A stretch of 64,000 bases of DNA from Aeoliella mucimassa (GTDB taxonomy: Bacteria > Planctomycetota > Planctomycetia > Pirellulales > Lacipirellulaceae): contig NZ_CP036278.1 of assembly GCF_007748035.1 (NCBI RefSeq), positions 4,340,001 to 4,404,000 on the forward strand, given 5' to 3'. The notes under the pieces were generated by a model. The model ran no database searches and was not told the origin of the DNA. It was given only the letters and a program-made list of their open reading frames with translations. The position numbers and the translations under genes are program-made. This document shows, one piece after another, positions 7,685-16,780 of this stretch (the stretch's first letter is position 1; every line of letters begins with the position of its first letter).

Positions 7685-8767
7685 TTGCCCGTACTGAGCC
7701 AAGCTGTGCCCGAAGACCCGTTATTCTTCGATTACGACCTGCCCCGCGAACTGATCGCGCAACAACCGCTCCGCAATCGGGCGGATGCCCGACTGATGGT
7801 GGTTAACCGATCGCGACAAGAGATCTCGCACTGGCACGTACGCGACTTGCCCGAGTTTCTTCGCCGTGGCGATCGGCTGGTGCTGAACGAGACCAAGGTG
7901 ATTCCCGCCCAGCTTTTTGGGCGACGTAAGCAAACCGGCGGACAATGGCAGGGGCTGTTTCTCCGTGGTGAGGAAGATGGCCACTGGCGAATCGTATGCA
8001 AGACACGTGGGCGGCTGGCTCCCGGCGACGCAATCGTGCTGTTCGATCGCGATGGCCGCGACTCAATAACGCTCTGGCTGCTTGAGCGTCTCGAAGGGGG
8101 ACAATGGCTCGCCCATCCCGAGTCGGAAGACCCGCTCGAGGCGATTCTCGAACAAGTGGGCCGGGTGCCGCTGCCGCACTACATTCGCGGGGGCCGCATG
8201 GTGGATGCCGACGTCGGCAGCTATCAAACTGTGTTTGCCAAACAACCCGGCGCAGTAGCCGCCCCGACAGCCGGCTTGCACTTCACCAAGGATCTGCTCA
8301 AGCAGATTCGGGAGTCTGGTGTCGACTTTGCCCCGGTAACGCTGCATGTCGGTCTTGGTACGTTCCGCCCCATCACGGCCGAGCGAGTAGAAGACCACGA
8401 CATGCACAGCGAGTGGGGCGACCTGTCGGCGGAGAGTGCAGAGTCGCTAAACACGTGTCGCGATAACGAGGGACGCATCGTCGCTGTCGGCACCACCGCA
8501 GTGCGTGTGCTCGAGTCGGCCGCTCAGTCGAAGGAAGCCGGCCAACCGCTCTCCGCCTGGCAAGGCGACACCAACCTGTTCATCTACCCCCCTTACGAGT
8601 TTCGGGCGGTCGATGCGTTGATGACGAACTTCCACTTCCCCCGCACGACGCTGCTACTTCTCGTGCAGGCGTTCGGCGGCACCGAGCTAATCCGTCATGC
8701 GTACGAACAAGCCGTAAAGGAAGAATACCGCTTCTACAGCTATGGCGACGCGATGCTAATCGTATAG
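7685..8767 (+). CDS. queA: tRNA preQ1(34) S-adenosylmethionine ribosyltransferase-isomerase
   Basis: The protein is 360 residues if read from TTG at 7685; GTG at 7706 (V-P-E-D-P-L-F-F-D-Y) is an equally plausible start, and neither has a strong ribosome site. QueA transfers and isomerises the ribose of AdoMet onto preQ1 at tRNA position 34, the penultimate step to queuosine. Signatures are FDYDLPRELIAQQP, LVLNETKVIPAQLFG, the family core VAAPTAGLHFT and LHVGLGTFRP, and the C-terminal NFHFPRTTLLLLVQAFGG. It is monocistronic, converging with the response regulator cluster after only 19 bp. Confidence 0.95.
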   Translation: MPVLSQAVPEDPLFFDYDLPRELIAQQPLRNRADARLMVVNRSRQEISHWHVRDLPEFLRRGDRLVLNETKVIPAQLFGRRKQTGGQWQGLFLRGEEDGHWRIVCKTRGRLAPGDAIVLFDRDGRDSITLWLLERLEGGQWLAHPESEDPLEAILEQVGRVPLPHYIRGGRMVDADVGSYQTVFAKQPGAVAAPTAGLHFTKDLLKQIRESGVDFAPVTLHVGLGTFRPITAERVEDHDMHSEWGDLSAESAESLNTCRDNEGRIVAVGTTAVRVLESAAQSKEAGQPLSAWQGDTNLFIYPPYEFRAVDALMTNFHFPRTTLLLLVQAFGGTELIRHAYEQAVKEEYRFYSYGDAMLIV

Positions 8768-8786
8768 CTAGGCAAATCCCTGTCGC

Positions 8787-9254
8787 TTACACCTGCGTGG
8801 GGAGCTTCACCCCCTGGAACCAATGCGCGCTCAGTGCTTTGAGCACTCGACGGTAATCACTGAGATTCACAGGTTTGGTAACGTAGCCATTTGCCCTATC
8901 CTCGTAGCTACGATGAATATCGCGAGAATCTTCGGAAGTCGTTAGCACAATCACAGGAATCAATTGCAGATTCGGATCGGTCTTCACTCGCTGTAACACT
9001 TGCCGGCCGTCCATGCGGGGCATATTGAGATCGAGCAGAATCACATCAGGGCGCGAAGAATTCTCGTACTGACCGGTTCCATACAAGTACTCCAGCGCTT
9101 GCACACCATCCTCCACACGGCTGATACTGCAAGCGCAAGCATGATCAAGTAACACCTTGCTGGTGAGCAAGACGTCGTCGTCGTCATCTTCTACAAGCAG
9201 CACCTTAAGCAAGGGCAAGGTCTCGTGGCTCGCGATTGAATTGGTGAGGTTCAT
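8787..9254 (-). CDS. Rcp1-type response regulator, receiver only
   Basis: This is a 155-residue single receiver domain. The acidic pocket is VEDDDDD, the phospho-acceptor Asp sits in DVILLDLNMPRMDG, the switch Thr in VIVLTTSED, and the conserved Lys in YVTKPVN. The alpha1 and PDVILLDLNMP layout with DP-x-L-x-x-I-P is typical of Rcp1-like regulators that pair with phytochrome-type kinases. There is no output domain, so it likely acts by protein contact or in a phosphorelay. Its start lies 50 bp inside the end of the upstream histidine kinase, so the pair is co-translated and very likely cognate. Confidence 0.9.
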   Translation of the reverse strand: MNLTNSIASHETLPLLKVLLVEDDDDDVLLTSKVLLDHACACSISRVEDGVQALEYLYGTGQYENSSRPDVILLDLNMPRMDGRQVLQRVKTDPNLQLIPVIVLTTSEDSRDIHRSYEDRANGYVTKPVNLSDYRRVLKALSAHWFQGVKLPTQV

Positions 9255-11271
9255 GATGGTCTCCTTCTTCCACGGTGGCTTTCATCGTGAAATGAAAAGT
9301 GCTTCCCCGTCCCGGCTCAGAATCTACCCAGATTATTCCCCCTGAGCGTTCAACGATCCGCTTGCAGAGAGCTAGGCCGATACCAGTTCCGCTATACTCG
9401 CGGCGATTATGCAATCGTTGGAAGATCTGAAAGATCTTGTCGTGAAATTGTTTGTCGATTCCAATCCCATTGTCACACACCGAGAATTCGCATTGCTCGC
9501 CTACTTTCTTGCCCGAGATATGGATCACCGGCGATTCGTCGCCGCGGTACTTAAGGGCGTTACCAATCAAGTTCTGGAAGAGTTGTGTCAACTGACTCGC
9601 GTCGGTCATCACCCCAGGCAGTCGATCGACAATAATCTCCGCGCCCGACTCTTCGATGCTCATTTCAAGGTTGGCGACGGCCTCTTGAACAGAAGTATTT
9701 GAATCGACCGCTTCCAGCGCCTGACCTCTCGTTGTAATGCGTGAAAAAGTAAGCAAGTCTTTCACCAGTTGGCTCAATCGTTCCGAACCACGCATGGCGA
9801 CATCCAAATAGTCCAGCCCTTCTTCATCGAGCATGTTGCCTTTTTCGTCCTTCAGCAGACTGCAATAGGCGGAAATCTTTCGAAGCGGCTCCTGTAAATC
9901 ATGCGACGCGATATAAGCAAAATGTTCAAGTTCCGAATTACTCTTCGTTAGAGTCTCATTCGCGTACTGCATTTCTTCTTCGGCTTGCTTGCGAATGGAG
10001 ATATCGCGAACCATCCCGACGAACCCCACGCGGTCGGGCAACATAATTTCACTTACCGATAACTCAATCGGAAACGTCGACCCATCCTTCCGCTGAGCCA
10101 TCGCTTCGCGTCCGATACCAATCACTTTCCTCTCTCCAGTGGTCAAATACGCCTGGAGATAAGAGTCGTGATTCGAGCGATAGGGATCCGGCATGAGCAT
10201 CTTGATGTTTCTTCCCCGAACCTCCTCGGGGGCGTATCCAAATAGCTTTTCCGCTGCTGGATTGATGAGCTCAATTTCGCCTTGGCAATTGATCGTGACG
10301 ATCGCATCGACCGCGACATCAAAAATGGCTCTGGCGCGTTCATTCGAAATCTGACTCTCGTCACGCAATTCCTGCATGCTCAGTTGCTGAGCCAAGATCA
10401 CATCGTGGAGCCGGCGTGTCTCGCGAATGTAGCGTCCGAAGCAGAGCATCATGGCAATGCCAAGGCCCCAGGCACCGAGGAGACCAGCTTGTTCCCCCAG
10501 ACTCGCATGTACCCACGAGATAACTCGCGACATCATCACAGCGACCACTGGTGCAATACACACTATTGGTAATAGGTAGCGAAAGTTGACTGCCAGAAGT
10601 CGGTTGCCGCGCATGGCAGACACCCAGTAGTGGCCTTCGTTCAATAACCATAGCGATACTCCCAGTCCACCCACCAGCAAAGCGGTATATACCGAGGTGA
10701 AGTACCCGTAAAGCGCTCGCACTCCCATCAGGTGCCCTAATAGCATGAGCACCGCTAGGGCAATCACGGTTTGGGCACCATACTTGCCAATCTTCGAACC
10801 GCTGCTGCTGCGTAGAGCATGAGACAAAACAGAAACCGCTAACAGTCCCAACATGAAGGACGTAGCCGCCGACATACGACAGACTGCTGGTCCCGCTGCA
10901 GTCGAAATATCAGGAAACAGCCACTCATCCGGACACGTATACCATCCCGTTAGCCATCCGATGAAATTCGTGGCCGAAATCATCACGCAGAAACAGGCCA
11001 GCGAAGTGGAAACACCGCCGGTGAAATCATCCACCGAAGTAAGCTGGCTCGATTTGACCGATGTCGAACGCAACAACAAGGCCGTTGCAACCAGGCACAC
11101 ACTAATCGCTGTCAACGGGTGGGTGGCCGGCATCCCTGAAGCTGGGCGGACGAATTGATCGACCTGCCACCACCATCCACTTAGTACTAGGAGTGCGGCA
11201 ATCAATACCGACCCGGCTAGCACCATCGACGTAATGCGACAGTACCTAAATACAGCCTCGCGTTCTGTCAT
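9205..11271 (-). CDS. Membrane PAS histidine kinase
   Basis: The protein is 688 residues from ATG 11271; the frame is open to a TTG at 11385, which would add 38 polar residues. ATG was preferred because the first membrane helix follows directly. Residues 1-290 hold about eight hydrophobic helices forming a MASE-like sensor. A PAS domain follows at about 320-440 (AIFDVAVDAIVTINCQGEIE, ending FVGMVRDIS). The HisKA helix carries the phospho-accepting His at about 457 in YIASHDLQEPLRKI. The HATPase_c boxes are N (FQNLIGNALKYRG), G1 (DNGIGID) and G2 (GTGIGLALCKRIVE). The SHDLQEPLR type is that of bacteriophytochrome-like kinases. The ligand is unknown. Confidence 0.9.
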   Translation of the reverse strand: MTEREAVFRYCRITSMVLAGSVLIAALLVLSGWWWQVDQFVRPASGMPATHPLTAISVCLVATALLLRSTSVKSSQLTSVDDFTGGVSTSLACFCVMISATNFIGWLTGWYTCPDEWLFPDISTAAGPAVCRMSAATSFMLGLLAVSVLSHALRSSSGSKIGKYGAQTVIALAVLMLLGHLMGVRALYGYFTSVYTALLVGGLGVSLWLLNEGHYWVSAMRGNRLLAVNFRYLLPIVCIAPVVAVMMSRVISWVHASLGEQAGLLGAWGLGIAMMLCFGRYIRETRRLHDVILAQQLSMQELRDESQISNERARAIFDVAVDAIVTINCQGEIELINPAAEKLFGYAPEEVRGRNIKMLMPDPYRSNHDSYLQAYLTTGERKVIGIGREAMAQRKDGSTFPIELSVSEIMLPDRVGFVGMVRDISIRKQAEEEMQYANETLTKSNSELEHFAYIASHDLQEPLRKISAYCSLLKDEKGNMLDEEGLDYLDVAMRGSERLSQLVKDLLTFSRITTRGQALEAVDSNTSVQEAVANLEMSIEESGAEIIVDRLPGVMTDASQLTQLFQNLIGNALKYRGDESPVIHISGKKVGEQCEFSVCDNGIGIDKQFHDKIFQIFQRLHNRREYSGTGIGLALCKRIVERSGGIIWVDSEPGRGSTFHFTMKATVEEGDHHEPHQFNREPRDLALA

Positions 11272-11438
11272 CAATCTTGCCCCGCTGTTGATGAACTGAT
11301 TTGCTAGTTTTGGAGTCTCATATCCCTGCACAAGATCATCTATCTCTCCAGGCTTCTGCAACGAAAAGGGCGTCGCTCGTTGCAAGCCATAGAGTCACTT
11401 GGCACGAGACTCCATAAAGTCTCAAAGATTCTCTTCGG

Positions 11439-12413
11439 CTAACCGGCGGCTCCCACAGGAACATGGTGGGAAGTTTCCGGGATATCCAGGTAATCACTCA
11501 AATGACGACGCAACTCACTCCACTCGAACGGCTTGGTGAGAAACGCCGCAGTCCCGAGACTGCGCATCTGTCGTTCGATCGCACCTTCCCTGCGCCCGGT
11601 TAAGGTAATCACCGGAATGTCACGAGTAGCTTGCGATTCCTTCAAACGCCGCAGTACGTAGTCGCCGTTGCCATTGGGTAACTCGTAGTCGAGCAAAATG
11701 GCAGTCGGCGCCTCCATAAACGCGCGACGATACCCCTCGCGTCCTTCGCAGGCCCGCACCAGTTCGATGCCGACACTATCAAGTCGCATGCGCAAGGCCG
11801 CTACGACATCATCGTCGTCTTCGATCGAAAGTACCCACGGCTGGGCCTCTGGCTCGTCACCTTCAGAACCTATCCCGGCCTCCGTTTCCTGGGTATCGGG
11901 TTCGGCGAGAATGGCAAACACTGCATCCAGCAGGTCGCTATTCTCGGATGCACGCTTGGTTTTCTCTTTAGGTGGCAAGGGAGACTCTAGCTCGATCGGA
12001 GGCAAGATAGTCATGGTGTCCTTCGTTGAGTTAGCAGGTTCGAGGTCGGGAAATAATTCGTGCAGCAGCGGTTCAACCCGCGACCACACCTGGGGACATT
12101 TGGGGATGTAATAGGCACACAATTGGTGGCATCTCCGCACCACGTCTTCGGTCTGCAAACCAGTTAGCATGATCACGGGAATCGACTTCAAATCTTGATG
12201 ATTGCTCATCATTTCTGCGACACTCAGCCCACTGCCCGAAGGCATTTCGACATCGAGCAGCACAACATCGGGTGTGGTTTCTTCCACCTTTCCCAGGGCA
12301 GTCATCGCGTTATTGGCAGTGTCGACTCGAAACCCAATGGACTGGCAGCGAATCATCAGTAGTTCGACTAGGTCGTCGTCGTCATCTGCAATCAATAGCG
12401 TTGGCGTAGGCAT
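11439..12413 (-). CDS. Tandem-receiver response regulator
   Basis: This 324-residue protein has two complete receiver domains and no output domain. Receiver 1 (about 1-125) shows IADDDDD, DVVLLDVEMPSGSG and VIMLTG, but its lysine region reads YYIPKCPQ rather than the usual K-P. An acidic/proline linker (about 130-190) separates it from receiver 2 (about 190-315), with SIEDDDD, AILLDYELPNGNG, VITLTG and FLTKPFE. Two phospho-acceptors in one chain suggest an integrating or phosphate-sink role. It lies between the two kinase genes on the same strand. Confidence 0.9.
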   Translation of the reverse strand: MPTPTLLIADDDDDLVELLMIRCQSIGFRVDTANNAMTALGKVEETTPDVVLLDVEMPSGSGLSVAEMMSNHQDLKSIPVIMLTGLQTEDVVRRCHQLCAYYIPKCPQVWSRVEPLLHELFPDLEPANSTKDTMTILPPIELESPLPPKEKTKRASENSDLLDAVFAILAEPDTQETEAGIGSEGDEPEAQPWVLSIEDDDDVVAALRMRLDSVGIELVRACEGREGYRRAFMEAPTAILLDYELPNGNGDYVLRRLKESQATRDIPVITLTGRREGAIERQMRSLGTAAFLTKPFEWSELRRHLSDYLDIPETSHHVPVGAAG

Positions 12414-12485
12414 TGTTCTGAACCTTCTGAGATGAGATTTCCTTGTACCAGTCAGAATTATGCTTTGAGCTATATCCCTAGCAGC

Positions 12486-12860
12486 CTACGAAGCCTGCCC
12501 GATCGACACTTTGACCGCTGAAACTAACGATCGCCCATCGTAAGGCTTGTGCACGAAGTATCGGGCTCCGGCATCCAAAGCCCGCTGTTCGTCACGAAGG
12601 CTGGCAGAAAGCATGACAACAGGAATATTCCTGGTCGCCAGACTGGAACGCAAATGCGAAAGGGTTTGCATACCATCCATGCGAGGCATGAGCACATCGA
12701 GCAAGATGCCATCGGGTTTGTAGGTTTCGGCAAACTCGATGCCTTGTTCTCCATTCACTGCTGCTACGGTATCGTAGCCAGCTGAACGAAGCCACAAACT
12801 GGCTCCTTCGCGGATGTCAGGCTCGTCATCAACGATTAATACTCGCTGCTTTTCACTCAT
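12486..12860 (-). CDS. Single-domain response regulator
   Basis: This is a 124-residue stand-alone receiver. It shows VDDEPDI, GILLDVLMPRMDGMQT with the acceptor Asp, VVMLSAS as the switch region and FVHKPYDG with the conserved Lys. Every residue of the receiver active site is present and there is no effector. It starts 25 bp after the hybrid kinase stop, so it belongs to the same transcript. The CheY/Spo0F-like form suits a phosphorelay or protein-contact output. Confidence 0.9.
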   Translation of the reverse strand: MSEKQRVLIVDDEPDIREGASLWLRSAGYDTVAAVNGEQGIEFAETYKPDGILLDVLMPRMDGMQTLSHLRSSLATRNIPVVMLSASLRDEQRALDAGARYFVHKPYDGRSLVSAVKVSIGQAS

Positions 12861-12884
12861 GCTTCCTGCCCCTTAAGCACGTGG

Positions 12885-14489
12885 CTAACGGTCAAACTGG
12901 CACACCTTACCGTCGGATGCGCCAACCAATTCCTGAACCTTCTCCTCAAACTCTTCTAGCATTTCTGGAGTCGCTTCTTGTGAATCCCACTGTCGACAAA
13001 CACGGGCTTCGTACTTGGGAAGCGGTCCCAACGGACGATTGCGATTGTGGCGGTTGAACTCCTGCTCGATACGCTGGAACCATTGCCCCCCTTCACTGTG
13101 GGGCACACACTGCAGCAGCATCCACTCCGTGCGAGTCAACCGGAACAGCAAATCATCCGAACGCAGCGAACAGTTGAGGAAACTGTCGAAGTCGTTCGCT
13201 TCGCCATTCTGAGGATTCTCGGTATTGCGAATATGGAGCATCCGCAGCACACCATTGCACTGGCGATCGGTCGAAAGCCAGCGACGACTCACTTCAGTCG
13301 GGTCGGCGTAAGGGAGTGTGAAAGAGAAGGTCGATCCTTTACCAACTCGACTGTTCACACTCAGGTCTCCTAAATTCAACCGCACCAATTTCTGGGCAAT
13401 ATTCAGGCCTAAACCAAAGCCTTTGACACTCGATGCCACATGGCTGTTGACTTGCTGGAAACGTTTGAAAATGCGGGCGAGCGATTCCGTGTCGAGCCCC
13501 GGACCATTGTCGGTGACCCCAACGCGAATCTGGTTGCCGACCGGATCGTCTTCGACCCACAAACGAACCTCACCATGTTCACCAGCAAACTTGATGGCAT
13601 TCACAGCCAGGTTCGTAATGACCCGTCCTGCTTTCTCAGCATCACAGTAGACTTCGGGAAGATCTGGATCGCAGGCAACAGTGAAGTTCACTCCTTTCAC
13701 CTGGGCACGTTCTGCGAGCAGCGAGGCAGCGCGGTCCACGATTTCCTGAACCGTGATGTTCCGTCGCCAGGCTCCTAACAACCCAGCGTCGAGTTTACTG
13801 ACATCCAGCAAATCGTCGACCATGTTATTGAGATCGTCGGCGCGCACCGCGACCTTACTGAGCATGGCATGCTGCTCGCTGGTGACCTGCCCCACCATCC
13901 CCTCGCGGATGATGTTCACGTAGTCTTTGATCACCGTCAGCGGCGTCCGGAAGTCATGCGACACGTTGTCGACGAACTCTTGAGCGGCACCATACAATTG
14001 GCGAAGGCGGCGATTCTTTTTCTTAAGAAGTAACGCTTGCTGCCGCAACAGTTGCTGACTGTGCTCGAGTTCGACCACCAGGTCATTCATCTCGTTCGTG
14101 GTTTGCTGCCGCTGCACGGCATGCAAAATGGAACGCATGACAATACGACCTGGCACTTCTCCCTTCACCAGGTAGTCCTGCGCACCTACGTCGAGAATGT
14201 CCTTCTCCAGCACTTCGTCGTCGAGCGAGGTCAGCACGATAATCGGAGTCGTCCCCGACTTCTTACGAAGATTCGAAACCGTTTCGAGTCCCACGCTATC
14301 GGGTACCGACAGGTCGGTAAGTACGATGTCGTACGACTGGCGACTCAGTTTCTCCAGCGCCGAGGCCAAGGTCTGAGCCCAGTCGGTCACCACATGATGA
14401 TGGGTACCACTCAGTTTCTTGGCCAGCAGGCGCTGATCATCGGGATCGTCCTCCAGCAGAAGTAGCTTTATCGTTTCTTGATTCAGCAT
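12885..14489 (-). CDS. Receiver-histidine kinase hybrid with degenerate GGDEF-like tail
   Basis: This is a 534-residue cytosolic protein. An N-terminal receiver (about 1-125) contains LEDDPDD, DIVLTDLSVPDS and YLVKGEV, where Gly replaces the usual Pro after Lys. A coiled linker (about 130-170) precedes HisKA with the His in DNVSHDFRTPLTVIK, then HATPase_c with N box NLAVNAIKFAG, G1 DNGPGLD and G2 GFGLGLNIAQKLV. After the kinase core, about 130 extra residues resemble a GGDEF fold by pattern (R-S-D-D-L-L-F-R-L-T-R-T-E-W), but the catalytic G-G-D/E-E-F is replaced. Its start overlaps the upstream receiver gene by 7 bp. Confidence 0.88.
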   Translation of the reverse strand: MLNQETIKLLLLEDDPDDQRLLAKKLSGTHHHVVTDWAQTLASALEKLSRQSYDIVLTDLSVPDSVGLETVSNLRKKSGTTPIIVLTSLDDEVLEKDILDVGAQDYLVKGEVPGRIVMRSILHAVQRQQTTNEMNDLVVELEHSQQLLRQQALLLKKKNRRLRQLYGAAQEFVDNVSHDFRTPLTVIKDYVNIIREGMVGQVTSEQHAMLSKVAVRADDLNNMVDDLLDVSKLDAGLLGAWRRNITVQEIVDRAASLLAERAQVKGVNFTVACDPDLPEVYCDAEKAGRVITNLAVNAIKFAGEHGEVRLWVEDDPVGNQIRVGVTDNGPGLDTESLARIFKRFQQVNSHVASSVKGFGLGLNIAQKLVRLNLGDLSVNSRVGKGSTFSFTLPYADPTEVSRRWLSTDRQCNGVLRMLHIRNTENPQNGEANDFDSFLNCSLRSDDLLFRLTRTEWMLLQCVPHSEGGQWFQRIEQEFNRHNRNRPLGPLPKYEARVCRQWDSQEATPEMLEEFEEKVQELVGASDGKVCQFDR

Positions 14490-14935
14490 GGGTTTCCTCC
14501 CTCGTCTTCGCGGAGTCGTAGATCGATGAAACGGCTCATCTCGTGCACGAGGTCGTCGAACGCGATGGGCTTGTTCAAAAACACGTCGGCTCCGCCTGCG
14601 ATCAAGCGATTTCGTAGCACCGGATCACGCATGCCAGTCAAAACGATAATGGGAATGTTTGCCGTCGCCCGATTGCTCTTGATGCACTGCAGCAAGTACT
14701 CACCGTCGCCATTGGGCATGGCATGGTCCATTAGGATCAAGTCGGGCAGGGTATGGGCTGCTTCGACGATACCTTGCATTCCGTAGAACGCGCGTTCGAT
14801 CTTCACGTCGTAAATCTGCATCCGCAGTTCGAGATTCGTATGCAGATCGGGGTCATCGTCGACGCACAAGATTCGAGGGGTATGAACTGCCAAAGACATC
14901 TTGGTGGACTTCTGACGGTGCGCAGTGGCTATCAT
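14483..14935 (-). CDS. Single-domain response regulator, first gene of the two-component cluster
   Basis: This 150-residue receiver shows VDDDPDL, DLILMDHAMPNGDG with the acceptor Asp, IIVLTGMRD and VFLNKPIAF with the Lys. ATG is at 14935; a second in-frame Met twelve residues later is possible. It overlaps the hybrid kinase gene by 7 bp, so translation is coupled. No output domain is present. A short inverted repeat lies just upstream and may mark the operon control region. Confidence 0.88.
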   Translation of the reverse strand: MIATAHRQKSTKMSLAVHTPRILCVDDDPDLHTNLELRMQIYDVKIERAFYGMQGIVEAAHTLPDLILMDHAMPNGDGEYLLQCIKSNRATANIPIIVLTGMRDPVLRNRLIAGGADVFLNKPIAFDDLVHEMSRFIDLRLREDEGGNPC

Positions 14936-14951
14936 GAGAATTCTCCGAGTG

Positions 14952-14969
14952 AGACAACATGCGTTGTCT
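14952..14969. promoter_or_regulatory. Inverted repeat before the two-component operon
   Basis: AGACAAC and GTTGTCT are perfect 7-bp arms around ATGC, 17-34 bp upstream of the first receiver start on the opposite strand. It could be an operator or a 5'-leader hairpin. There is no T-tract, so it does not look like a terminator. Confidence 0.3.
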
Positions 14970-15721
14970 AAGTATCATGAATTGGTTTCAATAGGTGGCT
15001 ACAAATACACAGAACGAGCTTAAGGTGGCTCTAACAACGGCGTTGTGTTTCTATGGCAGTTTGCGACTGCGGGGATGAGAGTCCCTGGTGTATGTAGCTT
15101 CGAAAGTGGAAGCGCGATGCTAATGATCGCGCAGAAAGTTGCGGCAAATACCAGCCCCTAGGTGCTGTTTTGCTGCTGGATGAGTTACGAATGCAATTCG
15201 TAGCTACCTGAAAGCTATGGCATCTTGAGCGAAAAGCAAGCGAGTTGACTAGAATTATTCTTGAAGATCACCTTTTACACTGGTGATAACACACGAGCCT
15301 AGCGATTCGTCGTGTGGAACCCTCGGCGAGCGGCCGAAGGAAAAAAATGGCGGCTCTTCACAGACAGGAATGGGGCAGGTATTCCCGTAGAAAGCAAAGA
15401 GCCGCCTTGATCACGTCAAGCGTGGTTTTCGTTAGAATTAAACCATCTAACCTTGCACCTAGTGGCTAAGCCAGAGGGTTCGCTGAGGTGCTTTAAGATC
15501 GTCGAAGGTGGACCTCCGTCCGACACCTTAAGTATCGGCCATCTATAGCGTGGCCTTTAAGTGTTCGCCGCAAGAGTTTGAAAACTTCTCAAGACATCTA
15601 GCAAAAGGCCTGTGCTAGAACGCGCGCAGCACACCTCGGCGTACACAAACGCCGACGCGCAGTGCGGTTAGAGCACAGTTACCCTGCACCAGGATGACTC
15701 GATTCAGCTCCTAATCCGAAC
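14970..15721. other. Long gene-free spacer with a hairpin array
   Basis: About 750 bases separate the two-component operon from the Flp pilin and no open frame looks coding. Besides a GCGCGAT/ATCGCGC stem near 15113-15140, a dense hairpin series occupies 15349-15678. From left to right it has a 10-bp stem GGCGGCTCTT/AAGAGCCGCC (15349-15358 with 15397-15406), GCACCT/AGGTGC (15455-15460 with 15486-15491) enclosing TGGC/GCCA, GTCG/CGAC (15501-15524), GGCCA/TGGCC (15537-15555), and CTGTGCT/AGCACAG (15610-15616 with 15672-15678) enclosing inner stems. Transcription direction cannot be told. Confidence 0.4.
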
Positions 15722-15901
15722 CTAGGAGCCGAATACCGTCGCCAGCTGATCCGCCGAGTTTTCGAAACTGTCTGCCGTTGCGTTCGCCATGCCGGTAGCT
15801 GCACCAACACAAGCAATCACAATAAGCGCCAGCAGCACCGCGTACTCGACAGCCGTTGGGCCATCATCTCTAGACAGGAACTCTTTGATGAAACGTAGCA
15901 T
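15722..15901 (-). CDS. Flp/Fap-type pilin component
   Basis: The protein has 59 residues. ATG at 15901 was chosen over a start at 15964 because GAGGTG sits five bases upstream and the family begins exactly here. The sequence MLRFIKEFLSRDDGPTAVEY continues into a hydrophobic helix (AVLLALIVIACVGAATGMA) and a short polar end. G-x-T-A-V-E-Y is the Flp prepilin processing site, with cleavage after Gly by a TadV-type peptidase and Glu at +5. Flp pilins build Tad tight-adherence pili. No tad genes are visible in this window, so the machinery must lie elsewhere. Confidence 0.9.
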   Translation of the reverse strand: MLRFIKEFLSRDDGPTAVEYAVLLALIVIACVGAATGMANATADSFENSADQLATVFGS

Positions 15902-16166
15902 GGGGGCACCTCGAAGAGTATTTATAAGACACCCTATCACGAGCGTCAGAAAAGTAGGGACCATGCTCCTATCAAATTAGCGAGGGGAGAGACATGGCCG
16001 TCCATTAAAAATCTATGTCAACTTTGTTTCGCAGGAGACGAAAACAAACATGGCAAATGGCCAAAGCTCTTCGGCTAGCTGCATGCGGTGCGTGTTGTAT
16101 CGATTGTGCGGTTTGAGAATGGATAGTCGGACGCGGGGCTACTCACCTGCATAATCGCGCATAGAA

Positions 16167-16199
16167 ACAGGCCATCGCGCGTGGTGCGCGATGGCCTGT
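16167..16199 (-). terminator. Strong terminator after the A-type carrier gene
   Basis: Fourteen-base perfect arms (16167-16180 and 16186-16199, beginning ACAGGCCATCGCGC) surround a GTGGT loop. On the reverse strand the hairpin is followed by TTTCTAT. It lies 30 bp beyond the stop of the Fe-S carrier gene. Confidence 0.75.
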
Positions 16200-16228
16200 C
16201 TATGACTTCTATATTGTCGGCGTTGCAA

Positions 16229-16561
16229 CTAGGCTTGGAACGAGCTTCCGCAGCCGCAAGTCTTTACCGCGTTGGGATTGTCGAAGCGGAATCCATAACC
16301 TTGCAGGTCGTCCTGGAAGTCGACGGTCACGCCTTCGAGGTACAGAGCGCTTTTCTTGTCGACCACCACTGGCACGCCGTGGCAATCGTACTTGCTGTCG
16401 GCTTCTTCGCTAAAGCTGGTATCAAACGCAAGACCATAGCTGAACCCGCTGCAACCGCCGGCGGTGATCTTCACGCGGAGCATCGAGCTATCATCCATCT
16501 TTTGGTCGTCCATCCGACGCTTAACTTCAGCAGCTGCCTTTTCGGTGAGCACTACGGACAT
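16229..16561 (-). CDS. A-type iron-sulfur carrier (HesB/IscA/ErpA family)
   Basis: This 110-residue protein has the usual family length. The three ligand cysteines are present: one in TAGGCSGFSYGL and two in the terminal TCGCGSSF. A-type carriers receive Fe-S clusters and pass them to apo-enzymes in the cytosol. The start MSVVLTEKAAAEVKRR is typical. Whether it is IscA, ErpA or SufA cannot be decided from motifs. A cysteine desulfurase gene follows upstream by 1.6 kb on the same strand, separated by an unrelated membrane protein. Confidence 0.92.
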   Translation of the reverse strand: MSVVLTEKAAAEVKRRMDDQKMDDSSMLRVKITAGGCSGFSYGLAFDTSFSEEADSKYDCHGVPVVVDKKSALYLEGVTVDFQDDLQGYGFRFDNPNAVKTCGCGSSFQA

Positions 16562-16780
16562 TCAGAAAACTCCTCTATTGGTTTGCCGATGAAAATGGGC
16601 ACGGTTGGCGTCTGGGCACATTTCGCACGGTGCGAAATAGCACATACTAAATTATAGCAATCATCAGCAAAAGGGAAGGGAAAACCACCGCACCCCTATT
16701 TCCACAGAGGTTCTCGCGGGTGGGCCGGGGCGGATTCGCCGGTTTTCCGGGCAAATCCGCGATCGCCGGCCCTGGTTCCC

